Assembly (NCBI GenBank): GCA_041493035.1
Contig: JBGPYB010000215.1
Span: 1 to 6,372 of the forward strand
Direction of reading: 5' to 3'
From: JBGPYB01 sp041493035
GTDB taxonomy: Bacteria; Acidobacteriota; Vicinamibacteria; Fen-336
Length of the DNA stretch: 6,372 nucleotides
Every line of letters starts with the position of its first letter. Within the stretch, counting starts at the first letter, position 1. Both the position numbers and the translations under genes were made by a program. This document shows, in pieces, positions 1 through 6,307 of the stretch. The notes beneath the pieces are model-generated. The model saw nothing but the letters and a program-made list of their open reading frames with translations, searched no databases and was not told where the DNA came from.

Positions 1-359
1 CCGACGCCCGGCACGGCGAGCGCGGCCTCGAGGGTCTTGGGGAAGCGCCCGCGGTGCTTCTCGACCACGTGCCTCGCGCCACGGTGCAGGTTGCGAGCGC
101 GGTGGTAGTAGCCGAGACCCGACCAGAGCGCCAGCACCTCATCCTCCTGCGCAGCGGCAAGCGACGCCGCGTCCGGGAAGTGCTCCACGAAGGCCTCGTA
201 GTAGGGCGTGGCGGTCTTGATGGTCGTCTGCTGGAGCATCACCTCGGACACCCAGATGAGGTAGGGGTCCTTCGTCCGGCGCCACGGCATGTCGCGCCGG
301 TTACGCCGGTACCAGTCGAGGAGCGGTCGGTGGAGCCTGGAAGACCACAAAGCTGTCAC
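1..359 (-). CDS. mutY: A/G-specific adenine DNA glycosylase MutY, N-terminal part (cut by window edge)
   Basis: MutY removes adenine mispaired with 8-oxoguanine or guanine in base excision repair. The visible 119 codons hold the start of the helix-hairpin-helix glycosylase domain: LLDWYRRN (residues 13-20), MPW (24-26), SEVMLQQT (38-45), GLGYY.RARNLH (81-92) and the beginning of the HhH hairpin, VPGVG, exactly at the window edge. Glu39 in SEVMLQQT is the position of the catalytic glutamate (Glu37 in E. coli MutY). The later catalytic Asp, the iron-sulfur cysteines and the C-terminal 8-oxoG recognition domain lie outside the window. I chose the GTG at 359-357 because it precedes the conserved LLDWY block by 12 codons and overlaps the murA stop as GTGA; a weak SD-like GAGCGG lies at 370-365. 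The first ATG in frame is Met24, inside the conserved core and too late. QQTT replaces the common QQTQ. Translation is probably coupled to murA. Confidence 0.93.
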   Translation of the reverse strand, partial: MTALWSSRLHRPLLDWYRRNRRDMPWRRTKDPYLIWVSEVMLQQTTIKTATPYYEAFVEHFPDAASLAAAQEDEVLALWSGLGYYHRARNLHRGARHVVEKHRGRFPKTLEAALAVPGV

Positions 360-1609
360 GTGATCCGCTCGATGTCGGCGCCGAGGCCCCGCAGCTTCTC
401 GTCGATGCGGTAGTAGCCGCGGTCCAGGTGGTAGACGCGGTCGACGACGGTCTCGCCGGTGGCGGCGAGACCGGCCAGGACGAGCGATGCCGAGGCGCGA
501 AGGTCGGTGGCCATCACCTGGGCCCCCGACAGCGGCGTCGGTCCCGTGACGAGCGCCGTCCGCCCGCTTTCGCGAACACTCGCTCCCATCCGCTGGAGCT
601 CGGCCACGTGCATGAAGCGGTTCTCGAAGATCGACTCGGTGATGGTGCTGGTGCCGGCGGCTTGCGTCATGAGGGTCATGTACTGCGCCTGCATGTCGGT
701 GGGAAAGCCGGGGTAGGGCAGAGTCGTGACGTTGGCCGGCCGGATGACGCGCGGCGCCCTCACCCGCAGGTTGTCAGGCCCTTCCTCGATCCGCACGCCG
801 ATCTCACGGAACTTGTCGGTGACCGCGCGGAGGTGGGGAGGATGGCAACCGCGAATCTTGATGTCGCCCCCGGCAAGGGCGCAGGCGGCGATGAAGGTGC
901 CGGTCTCGATCCGGTCGGGGACGACGGCGTGGCGGGCGCCGTGGAGGGTGGCGACGCCCTCGATACGGATGGTCGTGGTGCCGGCTCCCTCGATGCGGGC
1001 TCCCATGCTCGTCAACAGCGCGGCCAGGTCGACCACCTCGGGCTCGCAGGCCGCGTTCTGGAGCAGCGTCACGCCGTCGGCGCGGCAGGCCGCCATCATG
1101 AGGTTCTCGGTCCCCGTGACCGTCACCGTGTCGAAATAGATCTCGGCCCCGTGAAGGCGCTCGGCTCTCGCCTCCACGTAGCCGTGATCCACGGAAATCG
1201 CCGCTCCCATCTTCTCGAGCGCCTGGAGGTGGAGGTTGATGGGTCGCGCGCCGATGGCGCAGCCGCCGGGGAGCGAGACCCGGGCCTGTCCTTCCCGCGC
1301 GACGAGGGGGCCGAGCACCAGGACGGAGGCGCGCATGGTCTTGACGAGATCGTAGGGCGCCTCGAGGGAGGATAGGATGGTCGCCTTCACCTCGACCGTG
1401 CCGCCGACGCGAAACGTCACCTCGGCACCGAGGGCGCTCAGGACGCGCCCCATGGTGCGGATGTCCCGCACTTCCGGGACGTTGGACAGGACCACGCTTT
1501 CGTCGGTCAGGAGCGCCGCGCAGAGATCGGGAAGCGAGGCGTTCTTGGCTCCCGAGATGCGCACGGTTCCCTCGAGAGGGCGTCCTCCGACGACGCGGAT
1601 CTTGTCCAT
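356..1609 (-). CDS. murA: UDP-N-acetylglucosamine 1-carboxyvinyltransferase MurA
   Basis: MurA transfers enolpyruvyl from phosphoenolpyruvate to UDP-GlcNAc, the first committed cytoplasmic step of peptidoglycan synthesis. The 417-residue product matches the usual family length (419 in E. coli) and aligns end to end. Visible active-site residues are Lys22-Asn23 in SGAKNA, Cys117 in LPGGCAIGARP (the general acid alkylated by fosfomycin, Cys115 in E. coli), Asp305 in FPTDMQAQ, and Arg397 in LDRGYYRI. Because the cysteine is kept rather than replaced by Asp, the enzyme should be fosfomycin-sensitive. The start is the ATG of MDKIRVVGG. The open frame continues upstream across the neighbouring gene, but that extension is antisense and unlike MurA. 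No Shine-Dalgarno precedes the ATG; the upstream bases read CACTCTCCCCA, so a leaderless transcript is possible. It is followed by mutY with a four-base overlap and is divergent from rocD. Confidence 0.98.
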   Translation of the reverse strand: MDKIRVVGGRPLEGTVRISGAKNASLPDLCAALLTDESVVLSNVPEVRDIRTMGRVLSALGAEVTFRVGGTVEVKATILSSLEAPYDLVKTMRASVLVLGPLVAREGQARVSLPGGCAIGARPINLHLQALEKMGAAISVDHGYVEARAERLHGAEIYFDTVTVTGTENLMMAACRADGVTLLQNAACEPEVVDLAALLTSMGARIEGAGTTTIRIEGVATLHGARHAVVPDRIETGTFIAACALAGGDIKIRGCHPPHLRAVTDKFREIGVRIEEGPDNLRVRAPRVIRPANVTTLPYPGFPTDMQAQYMTLMTQAAGTSTITESIFENRFMHVAELQRMGASVRESGRTALVTGPTPLSGAQVMATDLRASASLVLAGLAATGETVVDRVYHLDRGYYRIDEKLRGLGADIERIT

Positions 1610-1616
1610 TGGGGAG

Positions 1617-1622
1617 AGTGTA
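1617..1622 (-). promoter_or_regulatory. candidate -10 box for murA, possibly giving a leaderless transcript
   Basis: On the minus strand the hexamer TACACT (four of six bases of TATAAT) ends seven bases before position 1610, so transcription would begin at or next to the murA ATG (1609). This fits the lack of a Shine-Dalgarno in front of murA. No good -35 is visible 16-18 bases upstream, so this is only a candidate. Confidence 0.3.
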
Positions 1623-1627
1623 AGGCG

Positions 1628-1637
1628 AAACCGGTTT
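1628..1637. promoter_or_regulatory. 10-bp perfect palindrome in the divergent murA/rocD gap, possible operator
   Basis: AAACCGGTTT is a perfect inverted repeat with no spacer. It sits between the candidate murA -10 and the candidate rocD -35, and its last two bases overlap the latter. A regulator bound here could act on both directions. A palindrome this short could also arise by chance in a 78-bp gap. Confidence 0.3.
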
Positions 1638-1665
1638 GACCCGCGCTGCGGGGCAGGGGTAGCGT
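1636..1665 (+). promoter_or_regulatory. candidate sigma70-type promoter for rocD
   Basis: TTGACC (1636-1641) matches five of six bases of the -35 consensus. It is followed after 18 bases by TAGCGT (1660-1665), which keeps the key T, A and final T of the -10 box. Transcription would start around 1672, giving a very short leader with the AGGAG ribosome site. The -10 is poor, so confidence is limited. Confidence 0.35.
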
Positions 1666-1673
1666 AGCGAGTC

Positions 1674-1678
1674 AGGAG
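1674..1678 (+). promoter_or_regulatory. ribosome binding site of rocD
   Basis: AGGAG lies nine bases before the ATG at 1688 and supports that start over any other. It contrasts with the divergent murA, which has no such site. Confidence 0.7.
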
Positions 1679-1687
1679 CACGCCTTT

Positions 1688-2902
1688 ATGACCACGACGA
1701 TCTCGCAAACCCAGGCCCTCATCGCCCTCGAGGAGCGCTACGGCTCCCACAACTACCATCCGCTGGACGTCGTGGTGGAGAGGGGAAGCGGCGTCTACCT
1801 GTGGGACGTCGACGGGAAGCGGTACATGGACTTCCTGGCGGCCTACTCGGCGGTCAACCAGGGGCACAACCATCCACGGATCGCCCGGGCGCTCATCGAG
1901 CAGGCCCAGCGACTGGCCCTGACCAGCCGGGCCTTCCGCAATGACAGGCTCCCGCACCTCCTCGAGAAGCTCTGCACGCTGACGGGATTCGAAAAGGCGC
2001 TCCTCATGAACAGCGGCGCCGAGGCCGTCGAGACGGCCCTGAAGGCGGCGCGCAAATGGGGATACGACGTGAAGGAGATTCCGTACCCCGAGGCGGAGAT
2101 CATCGTCATGGGGGGGAACTTCCATGGCCGCACGACGACCATCGTCGGCTTCTCGACCGACCCCGACAGCACGAGCCGCTTCGGTCCCTTCACGCCCGGC
2201 TTCAGAATCGTCCCCTACGGCGACGCCGCTGCCGTGAAGGCGGCCATGACGCCTCGAACCTGCGCGATCCTGGTCGAGCCGGTCCAGGGGGAGGCGGGCG
2301 TTCTGATCCCTCCCCGCGGCTTCCTGCGCGCCTTGCGCGAGGTCTGCGACGCCGAGCGCGTCCTCCTCATCTGTGACGAGATCCAGTCGGGACTCGGGCG
2401 CACGGGCAAGCTCTTCGCCTTCGAGCACGAAGGGATTCGTCCCGATGGCGTGACGATCGGCAAGGCGCTTTCGGGTGGGTTCTATCCCGTCTCGGCCTTC
2501 CTGGCGCACCACGAGGTCATGGACGTGTTCACGCCGGGCATCCACGGCTCTACGTACGGCGGCAATCCGCTGGCCTGCGCCGTCGCGACCGCGGCCCTCG
2601 ACGTCCTGGTCGACGAGGGTCTCGTCGAGCGGGCTGCGGAGCTCGGGTCGCACCTGTCGGTGCGCCTCGCCGGGATCCGGTCGCCTCTCGTAGCACGCAC
2701 GCGCAGCCTCGGCCTCTGGGCGGGGATCGACCTCGTCCCGTCGGCCGGCGGGGCCCGCCGCTTCTGTTACGCGTTGAAAGACCGAGGCCTGCTCTGCAAG
2801 GACACCCACACCGACACGATCCGCCTCGCTCCGCCCCTCGTGATCACGCGGGAGGAGCTGGATTGGGCAATGGACCAGATCGAAGAGGTTCTCTCGGCAT
2901 GA
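1688..2902 (+). CDS. rocD: ornithine aminotransferase (ornithine--oxo-acid transaminase, PLP class III)
   Basis: The enzyme moves the delta-amino group of ornithine to 2-oxoglutarate, giving glutamate 5-semialdehyde, which cyclises to pyrroline-5-carboxylate. The 404-residue product matches ornithine aminotransferases throughout: YGSHNYHPL (18-25), SAVNQGH (54-60), ARKWGY (121-126), GNFHGRT (143-149), VEPVQGEAGV (196-205), CDEIQSGLGRTG (229-240), IGKALSGG (257-264) and HGSTYGGNPL (286-295). Lys259 is the Schiff-base lysine and Asp230 pairs with the PLP ring nitrogen. Tyr23 and Arg148 correspond to human Tyr55 and Arg180, which hold the ornithine alpha-amino and carboxylate groups. Glu202 corresponds to the gate residue Glu235, and Arg379 to the 2-oxoglutarate-binding Arg413. 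The NYHPL and SAVNQGH blocks separate it from acetylornithine aminotransferase ArgD. It ends in ATGA, overlapping the next gene by four bases, so the two are very likely co-translated. Action on other omega-diamines cannot be excluded. Confidence 0.95.
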   Translation: MTTTISQTQALIALEERYGSHNYHPLDVVVERGSGVYLWDVDGKRYMDFLAAYSAVNQGHNHPRIARALIEQAQRLALTSRAFRNDRLPHLLEKLCTLTGFEKALLMNSGAEAVETALKAARKWGYDVKEIPYPEAEIIVMGGNFHGRTTTIVGFSTDPDSTSRFGPFTPGFRIVPYGDAAAVKAAMTPRTCAILVEPVQGEAGVLIPPRGFLRALREVCDAERVLLICDEIQSGLGRTGKLFAFEHEGIRPDGVTIGKALSGGFYPVSAFLAHHEVMDVFTPGIHGSTYGGNPLACAVATAALDVLVDEGLVERAAELGSHLSVRLAGIRSPLVARTRSLGLWAGIDLVPSAGGARRFCYALKDRGLLCKDTHTDTIRLAPPLVITREELDWAMDQIEEVLSA

Positions 2903-5025
2903 AGACGACACGGGTTTCCAATCTCCTTCTCGCGGGCTTTGGCCTTGCCGCCCTTGGTGCGTCGCCTGAGGCGCAGTGGCCGGTCCACGGTGGAGATCCT
3001 GGCCACCGCCAATACTCGAGCCTGCGCCAGATCGACGCGACCAACGTGAGCCGGCTCCAGGTGGCCTGGACCTACCACACCGGCGACGCCCGCTCCGACG
3101 ATCGCTCCCAGATCCAGTGCAACCCGATCGTCGTCGGCTCGGTTCTCTACGCCACCTCGGCGCAACTCAAGGCCTTTGCTCTCGACGCGGCAACGGGGCG
3201 TCCCCTCTGGACGTTCGATCCCTTCGCGGCCGGTGCGGAGCAGAGCGCCCTCGGCGTGAACCGCGGAGTCGTCTACTGGAAGAGCGGGACCGACCGGCGG
3301 ATCCTCTTCACCGCGGGGCAGCGCCTCTACGGCCTCGACGCCGCAACCGGGAAGCCCATCCCCAGCTTCGGCAAGAGCGGCAGCATCAACCTGCAGGACG
3401 GGCTCGACCGTGACGTCTCGGGCCTCTACGTTTTGTCGAACACCCCGGGTGCTATCTACCACGACCTGTTGATCCTGGGAACGCGGGTGGCCGAAGGGCC
3501 AGGGCCCGCCGCTCCCGGCCACATCCGCGCCTACGACGTTCGCACCGGGGCGATTCGGTGGATCTTCCACACGATCCCTCATCCCGGGGAGTTGGGCTAC
3601 GAGACTTGGCCGAAGGACGCGTGGCAGCGAATGGGCGGCGCGAACGCGTGGAGCGGGATCAGCGTCGACGAGGCACGAGGTCTCGTGTTCCTCCCGATGG
3701 GCTCGGCGTCCTTCGATTTCTGGGGGGGCGATCGCCTGGGGGAGGACCTCTTCGCGAACTGCGTTCTGGTCCTCGATGCGGCGACGGGGAAGCGCGTCTG
3801 GCACTACCAGCTCGTCCACCACGACATGTGGGATCGAGACCCGCCCGCGGCGCCCGTCCTCGTGACCGTCGATCGCGACGGCCGAAAACTCGACGCTGTC
3901 GCGCAGGTCACGAAGTCCGGCTTGGTGTTCCTACTCGACCGCGAGACGGGAGCGCCCCTCTTTCCCGTCGAGGAGGTGGCGGCGCCACCCTCCGACCTGA
4001 TGGGGGAATCAGCGTGGCCCACCCAGCCCGTTCCGGTCAAGCCGCCCCCCTTTACCCGGCAGCTCTTCACCGAGGCCGAGGCCACCGACCTCTCCCCGGC
4101 TTCCCGGGAGGCAGTCTTGCAGCGCCTGAGGCAAGTGCGTACCGGGGGTCGCTTCATACCGCCCAGCAAGGAGGGGACGGTGGTCTTCCCCGGCTTCGAC
4201 GGAGGCGCCGAGTGGGGAGGGTCGGCCTTCGATCCCACGTCGGGGAGGCTCTACGTCAACGCCAACGAAATGCCCTGGATCCTCACCATGGTGGACGTCG
4301 TCGCCTCCGACGACCAGGGCGCCGGCGGGCAGCTCTATCGCCAATACTGCGCGTCCTGCCACGGCATCGATCGGCGGGGTGTGCCAGCGCAGAACGTGCC
4401 GCCGGTTCTGAACCTCGCTCCCCGGCTGTTGAAGCTAGACGTGGAGAAGATCATCGGCAAGGGCCAAGGAGTCATGCCGTCCTTCGGATATCTGTCGGAG
4501 ACGAATCGACGGGCGCTGGCGGCGTTTCTCCTCGGCGACCAGGCGGCCACCCCGACGATTGACGACCCCGAGACGCCTGTCACGCCCTACACCTTCACCG
4601 GCTACAACCGCTTCCTCGACCCCGAGGGGTATCCGGCAGTGAAGCCGCCGTGGGGAACCCTCACGTCGATCGACTTGAGCCGTGGGGAGATCGACTGGCA
4701 AGTCCCGCTCGGCGAGGTGCCGGAGCTTACGCGTCGCGGGATCCCCCCGACGGGCACCCAGAACTACGGCGGCCCCGTCGTGACCGCGGGGGGAGTCCTC
4801 TTCATCGGGGCAACCAACGATGAGCGCTTCCGCGCCATAGAGACGAAGACGGGGAAGGTGCTCTGGGAGGCGTCGCTCCCCGCGGGAGGCTATGCGACGC
4901 CGGCGACGTACGAAGTGAACGGCAAGCAGTACGTCGTCATCGCCTGCGGTGGCGGGAAGATGGAGACGAAGTCGGGCGATTCGTACGTGGCCTTCGCCCT
5001 TCCCGCTACCACCGCGAAAAAGTAG
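2899..5025 (+). CDS. secreted PQQ-dependent dehydrogenase (glucose-dehydrogenase type) with internal cytochrome c domain
   Basis: This 708-residue quinohaemoprotein probably oxidises an alcohol, sugar or related compound in the periplasm; the substrate is unknown. The ATG at 2899 overlaps the rocD stop and opens a clear signal peptide (KTTR, then a hydrophobic stretch to about residue 21, possible cut after Ala25). An earlier in-frame ATG at 2863 would spoil that signal. PQQ propeller repeats include FALDAATGRPLW (93-104), LVLDAATGKRVW (290-301) and AIETKTGKVLW (646-656). Overall similarity is to the soluble domain of E. coli Gcd, without its membrane anchor. Asp312 in HHDMWDRD and Lys339 in TKSG are 27 residues apart, as are catalytic Asp466 and PQQ-binding Lys493 of Gcd. 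Between propeller strands, about residues 470-548, sits a haem c domain: CASCH (484-488) and likely axial Met526 in GVMPSFG. No adjacent Cys-Cys pair, the hallmark of methanol and ethanol dehydrogenases, is present. AGAGG at 2884-2888 is the likely ribosome site. Confidence 0.9.
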   Translation: MKTTRVSNLLLAGFGLAALGASPEAQWPVHGGDPGHRQYSSLRQIDATNVSRLQVAWTYHTGDARSDDRSQIQCNPIVVGSVLYATSAQLKAFALDAATGRPLWTFDPFAAGAEQSALGVNRGVVYWKSGTDRRILFTAGQRLYGLDAATGKPIPSFGKSGSINLQDGLDRDVSGLYVLSNTPGAIYHDLLILGTRVAEGPGPAAPGHIRAYDVRTGAIRWIFHTIPHPGELGYETWPKDAWQRMGGANAWSGISVDEARGLVFLPMGSASFDFWGGDRLGEDLFANCVLVLDAATGKRVWHYQLVHHDMWDRDPPAAPVLVTVDRDGRKLDAVAQVTKSGLVFLLDRETGAPLFPVEEVAAPPSDLMGESAWPTQPVPVKPPPFTRQLFTEAEATDLSPASREAVLQRLRQVRTGGRFIPPSKEGTVVFPGFDGGAEWGGSAFDPTSGRLYVNANEMPWILTMVDVVASDDQGAGGQLYRQYCASCHGIDRRGVPAQNVPPVLNLAPRLLKLDVEKIIGKGQGVMPSFGYLSETNRRALAAFLLGDQAATPTIDDPETPVTPYTFTGYNRFLDPEGYPAVKPPWGTLTSIDLSRGEIDWQVPLGEVPELTRRGIPPTGTQNYGGPVVTAGGVLFIGATNDERFRAIETKTGKVLWEASLPAGGYATPATYEVNGKQYVVIACGGGKMETKSGDSYVAFALPATTAKK

Positions 5026-5028
5026 CCT

Positions 5029-5057
5029 CTGCCTCAGCGTCTCGCGCAAGCTAGAAT
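5029..5057 (+). promoter_or_regulatory. candidate promoter in front of the ydcS-like gene
   Basis: TAGAAT (5052-5057) matches five of six bases of the -10 consensus and stands out in this GC-rich DNA. CTGCCT (5029-5034), 17 bases upstream, is a weak -35 (three of six). Transcription would begin near 5064. It could drive the transporter separately from rocD and the dehydrogenase; no terminator separates them, so read-through is also likely. Confidence 0.4.
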
Positions 5058-5095
5058 TGCGGCAGCATTCCTGGCCAGTCGGTGAGTCGCAATTC
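5054..5095. repeat. inverted repeat in the leader of the ydcS-like gene (operator or RNA hairpin)
   Basis: GAATTGCG (5054-5061) and CGCAATTC (5088-5095) are perfect inverted copies; in RNA the stem extends to ten pairs with one G-U. The loop contains a second perfect palindrome, CTGGCCAG (5071-5078). The left arm overlaps the candidate -10, and the right arm ends one base before the Shine-Dalgarno. There is no following T-run, so it does not look like a terminator. Confidence 0.4.
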
Positions 5096-5096
5096 C

Positions 5097-5101
5097 GGAG
5101 G
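5097..5101 (+). promoter_or_regulatory. ribosome binding site of the ydcS-like gene
   Basis: GGAGG, continuing as GGAGGGG, lies six bases before the ATG at 5108. It decides the start against an earlier in-frame ATG at 4949, inside the preceding gene. Confidence 0.8.
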
Positions 5102-5107
5102 GGAACC

Positions 5108-6307
5108 ATGGACGTCCGCACCGGTTCGTTCGTGTTCGCTGTGTCGGCCGCGCTCACCGTGCTCGCGTGCGGTGAGGCCCACGCGCCGACGCGCGAGTCT
5201 CCGGGCGCGCCTGCGGGCGGGGCACGGCAGTCCCTCGGTCCGGGGGAGGGGGCCGTGTCGATCGTGGCCTGGGCCGGCTACATCGAGCGTGGCGAGACCG
5301 ACAAGGCCTACGACTGGGTGACCGGTTTCGAGAAGGACACAGGGTGCAAGGTCAGCGTGAAGACCGCAGCCACTTCCGACGAGATGGTGGCCCTCATGAA
5401 CGCCGGGGGCTTCGACCTCGTGACCGCGTCGGGCGATTCGAGCCTACGACTCGTCTCCGGCGGAAAGGTGCAGGAGATCAATACGGGCCTCATCCCGAGC
5501 TGGGGGACCGTCGATCCTCGCTTGCAGGACGCGCCGTGGCACACGGTCGAAGGCAAGCACTACGGGGTTCCGTACCAATGGGGCTCGAACCTTCTCGCTT
5601 ACAACACCAAGGTCTTCGGCGCGAAACCGCCGACGAGCTGGAGTGTGGTTTTCGAAGAGATGACGTTCCCTGACGGCAAGTCCAACAAAGGGCGCGTTCA
5701 GGCGTTCGACGGGCCGATCTACGTCGCCGATGCGGCCCTGTACCTGATGCATCACAAGCCGGAGCTCGGGATCAAGGATCCGTACGCCCTCGATCGCGCG
5801 CAGTTCGACGCGGCCGTGACGCTTCTGCGTCAACAACGAAAGATCGTGGGCCGCTATTGGCATGATGCCGTCGCCCAGGTCGACGACTTCGTGAACGAAG
5901 GCGTCGCGGCCAGCAGTTCCTGGCCCTACCAGGTCAACCTCCTCCAGGGGAAGAAGGCGCCGATCGCGAGCACCATTCCCGTCGAAGGAGCCACGGGCTG
6001 GGCCGACACGACCATGCTCCACGCGAACGCTCCCCATCCCAACTGTGCCTACAAGTGGATGGAGCATTCCCTTTCTCGCGCGACGCAAGGCGATCTCGCC
6101 GCCTGGTTCGGGTCCGTGCCGGCGGTGCCGGCCGCTTGCCAGGGAAACAAGATCCTCGGGGAAAAAGGGTGCGAGACCAACGGTGCCGGCAACTTCGACC
6201 GGATCCACTTCTGGCGGACGCCGGTGGCGAACTGCGGAGGCGGCCGTCAGTGCGTTCCGTACAGCGAGTGGGTGACCAGCACGATTGCCGTGATCGGTGG
6301 GCGCTAG
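5108..6307 (+). CDS. ydcS: polyamine ABC transporter substrate-binding lipoprotein, YdcS-like
   Basis: The 399-residue product is a PotD/PotF-family binding protein and resembles E. coli YdcS, from the ydcSTUV polyamine transporter operon, along its whole mature length. Shared blocks include GYIERG.TDK.YDWV (57-71), KTAATSDEMV (85-94), YGVPYQWG (152-159), PDGKSNKGR (188-196), GWADTTML (297-304), GEKGCETNG (351-359) and IGGR at the C-terminus. Trp298 and Asp300 fit the Trp-x-Asp motif that contacts spermidine in PotD; Trp55 and Tyr58 lie in the N-terminal ligand-box region. Residues 1-20 are a signal sequence ending in TVLA before Cys21, a lipobox, followed by a Gly/Ala/Pro-rich linker to about 48. 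E. coli YdcS instead has an ordinary signal peptide. Four cysteines (80, 313, 344, 355) are shared with YdcS; Cys376 and Cys382 are extra and lie in an insertion. E. coli YdcS has also been reported to make polyhydroxybutyrate; that cannot be judged here. Its 3' end overlaps the ATPase gene. Substrate (putrescine, spermidine or another amine) is inferred from homology. Confidence 0.93.
   Translation: MDVRTGSFVFAVSAALTVLACGEAHAPTRESPGAPAGGARQSLGPGEGAVSIVAWAGYIERGETDKAYDWVTGFEKDTGCKVSVKTAATSDEMVALMNAGGFDLVTASGDSSLRLVSGGKVQEINTGLIPSWGTVDPRLQDAPWHTVEGKHYGVPYQWGSNLLAYNTKVFGAKPPTSWSVVFEEMTFPDGKSNKGRVQAFDGPIYVADAALYLMHHKPELGIKDPYALDRAQFDAAVTLLRQQRKIVGRYWHDAVAQVDDFVNEGVAASSSWPYQVNLLQGKKAPIASTIPVEGATGWADTTMLHANAPHPNCAYKWMEHSLSRATQGDLAAWFGSVPAVPAACQGNKILGEKGCETNGAGNFDRIHFWRTPVANCGGGRQCVPYSEWVTSTIAVIGGR

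Noticed and set aside
428..1375. 315-codon plus-strand open frame over murA
   Set aside because: Antisense shadow of a well-conserved MurA, with His/Arg/Gly-rich composition and no domain.
2746..2760. GC inverted repeat CGGCGGG/CCCGCCG with a one-base centre
   Set aside because: It lies within the rocD coding sequence, has no T-run or conserved context, and such repeats are expected in GC-rich codons.
2863..2898. Earlier ATG for the PQQ dehydrogenase
   Set aside because: It would add a polar 12-residue stretch before a normal signal peptide and lie deep in rocD; the ATGA start at 2899 explains both the export signal and the gene junction.
1610..2911. Minus-strand open frame extending murA upstream by 434 codons
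   Set aside because: It is antisense to the strongly supported rocD, has no MurA-like or other recognisable sequence, and is rich in Arg, Glu and Gly as expected for an antisense GC-rich frame.
2767..3822. 351-codon minus-strand open frame across the rocD/dehydrogenase junction
   Set aside because: It runs antisense to two recognised genes and has no family resemblance; long antisense frames are common at this GC content.
4949..5107. Earlier ATG for the ydcS-like gene
   Set aside because: It lies inside the dehydrogenase gene and would bury the lipoprotein signal; the GGAGG before 5108 is decisive.
5026..5107. Rho-independent terminator after the dehydrogenase
   Set aside because: The only stem present is AT-containing with a long loop and is followed by the ribosome site, not a T-run.
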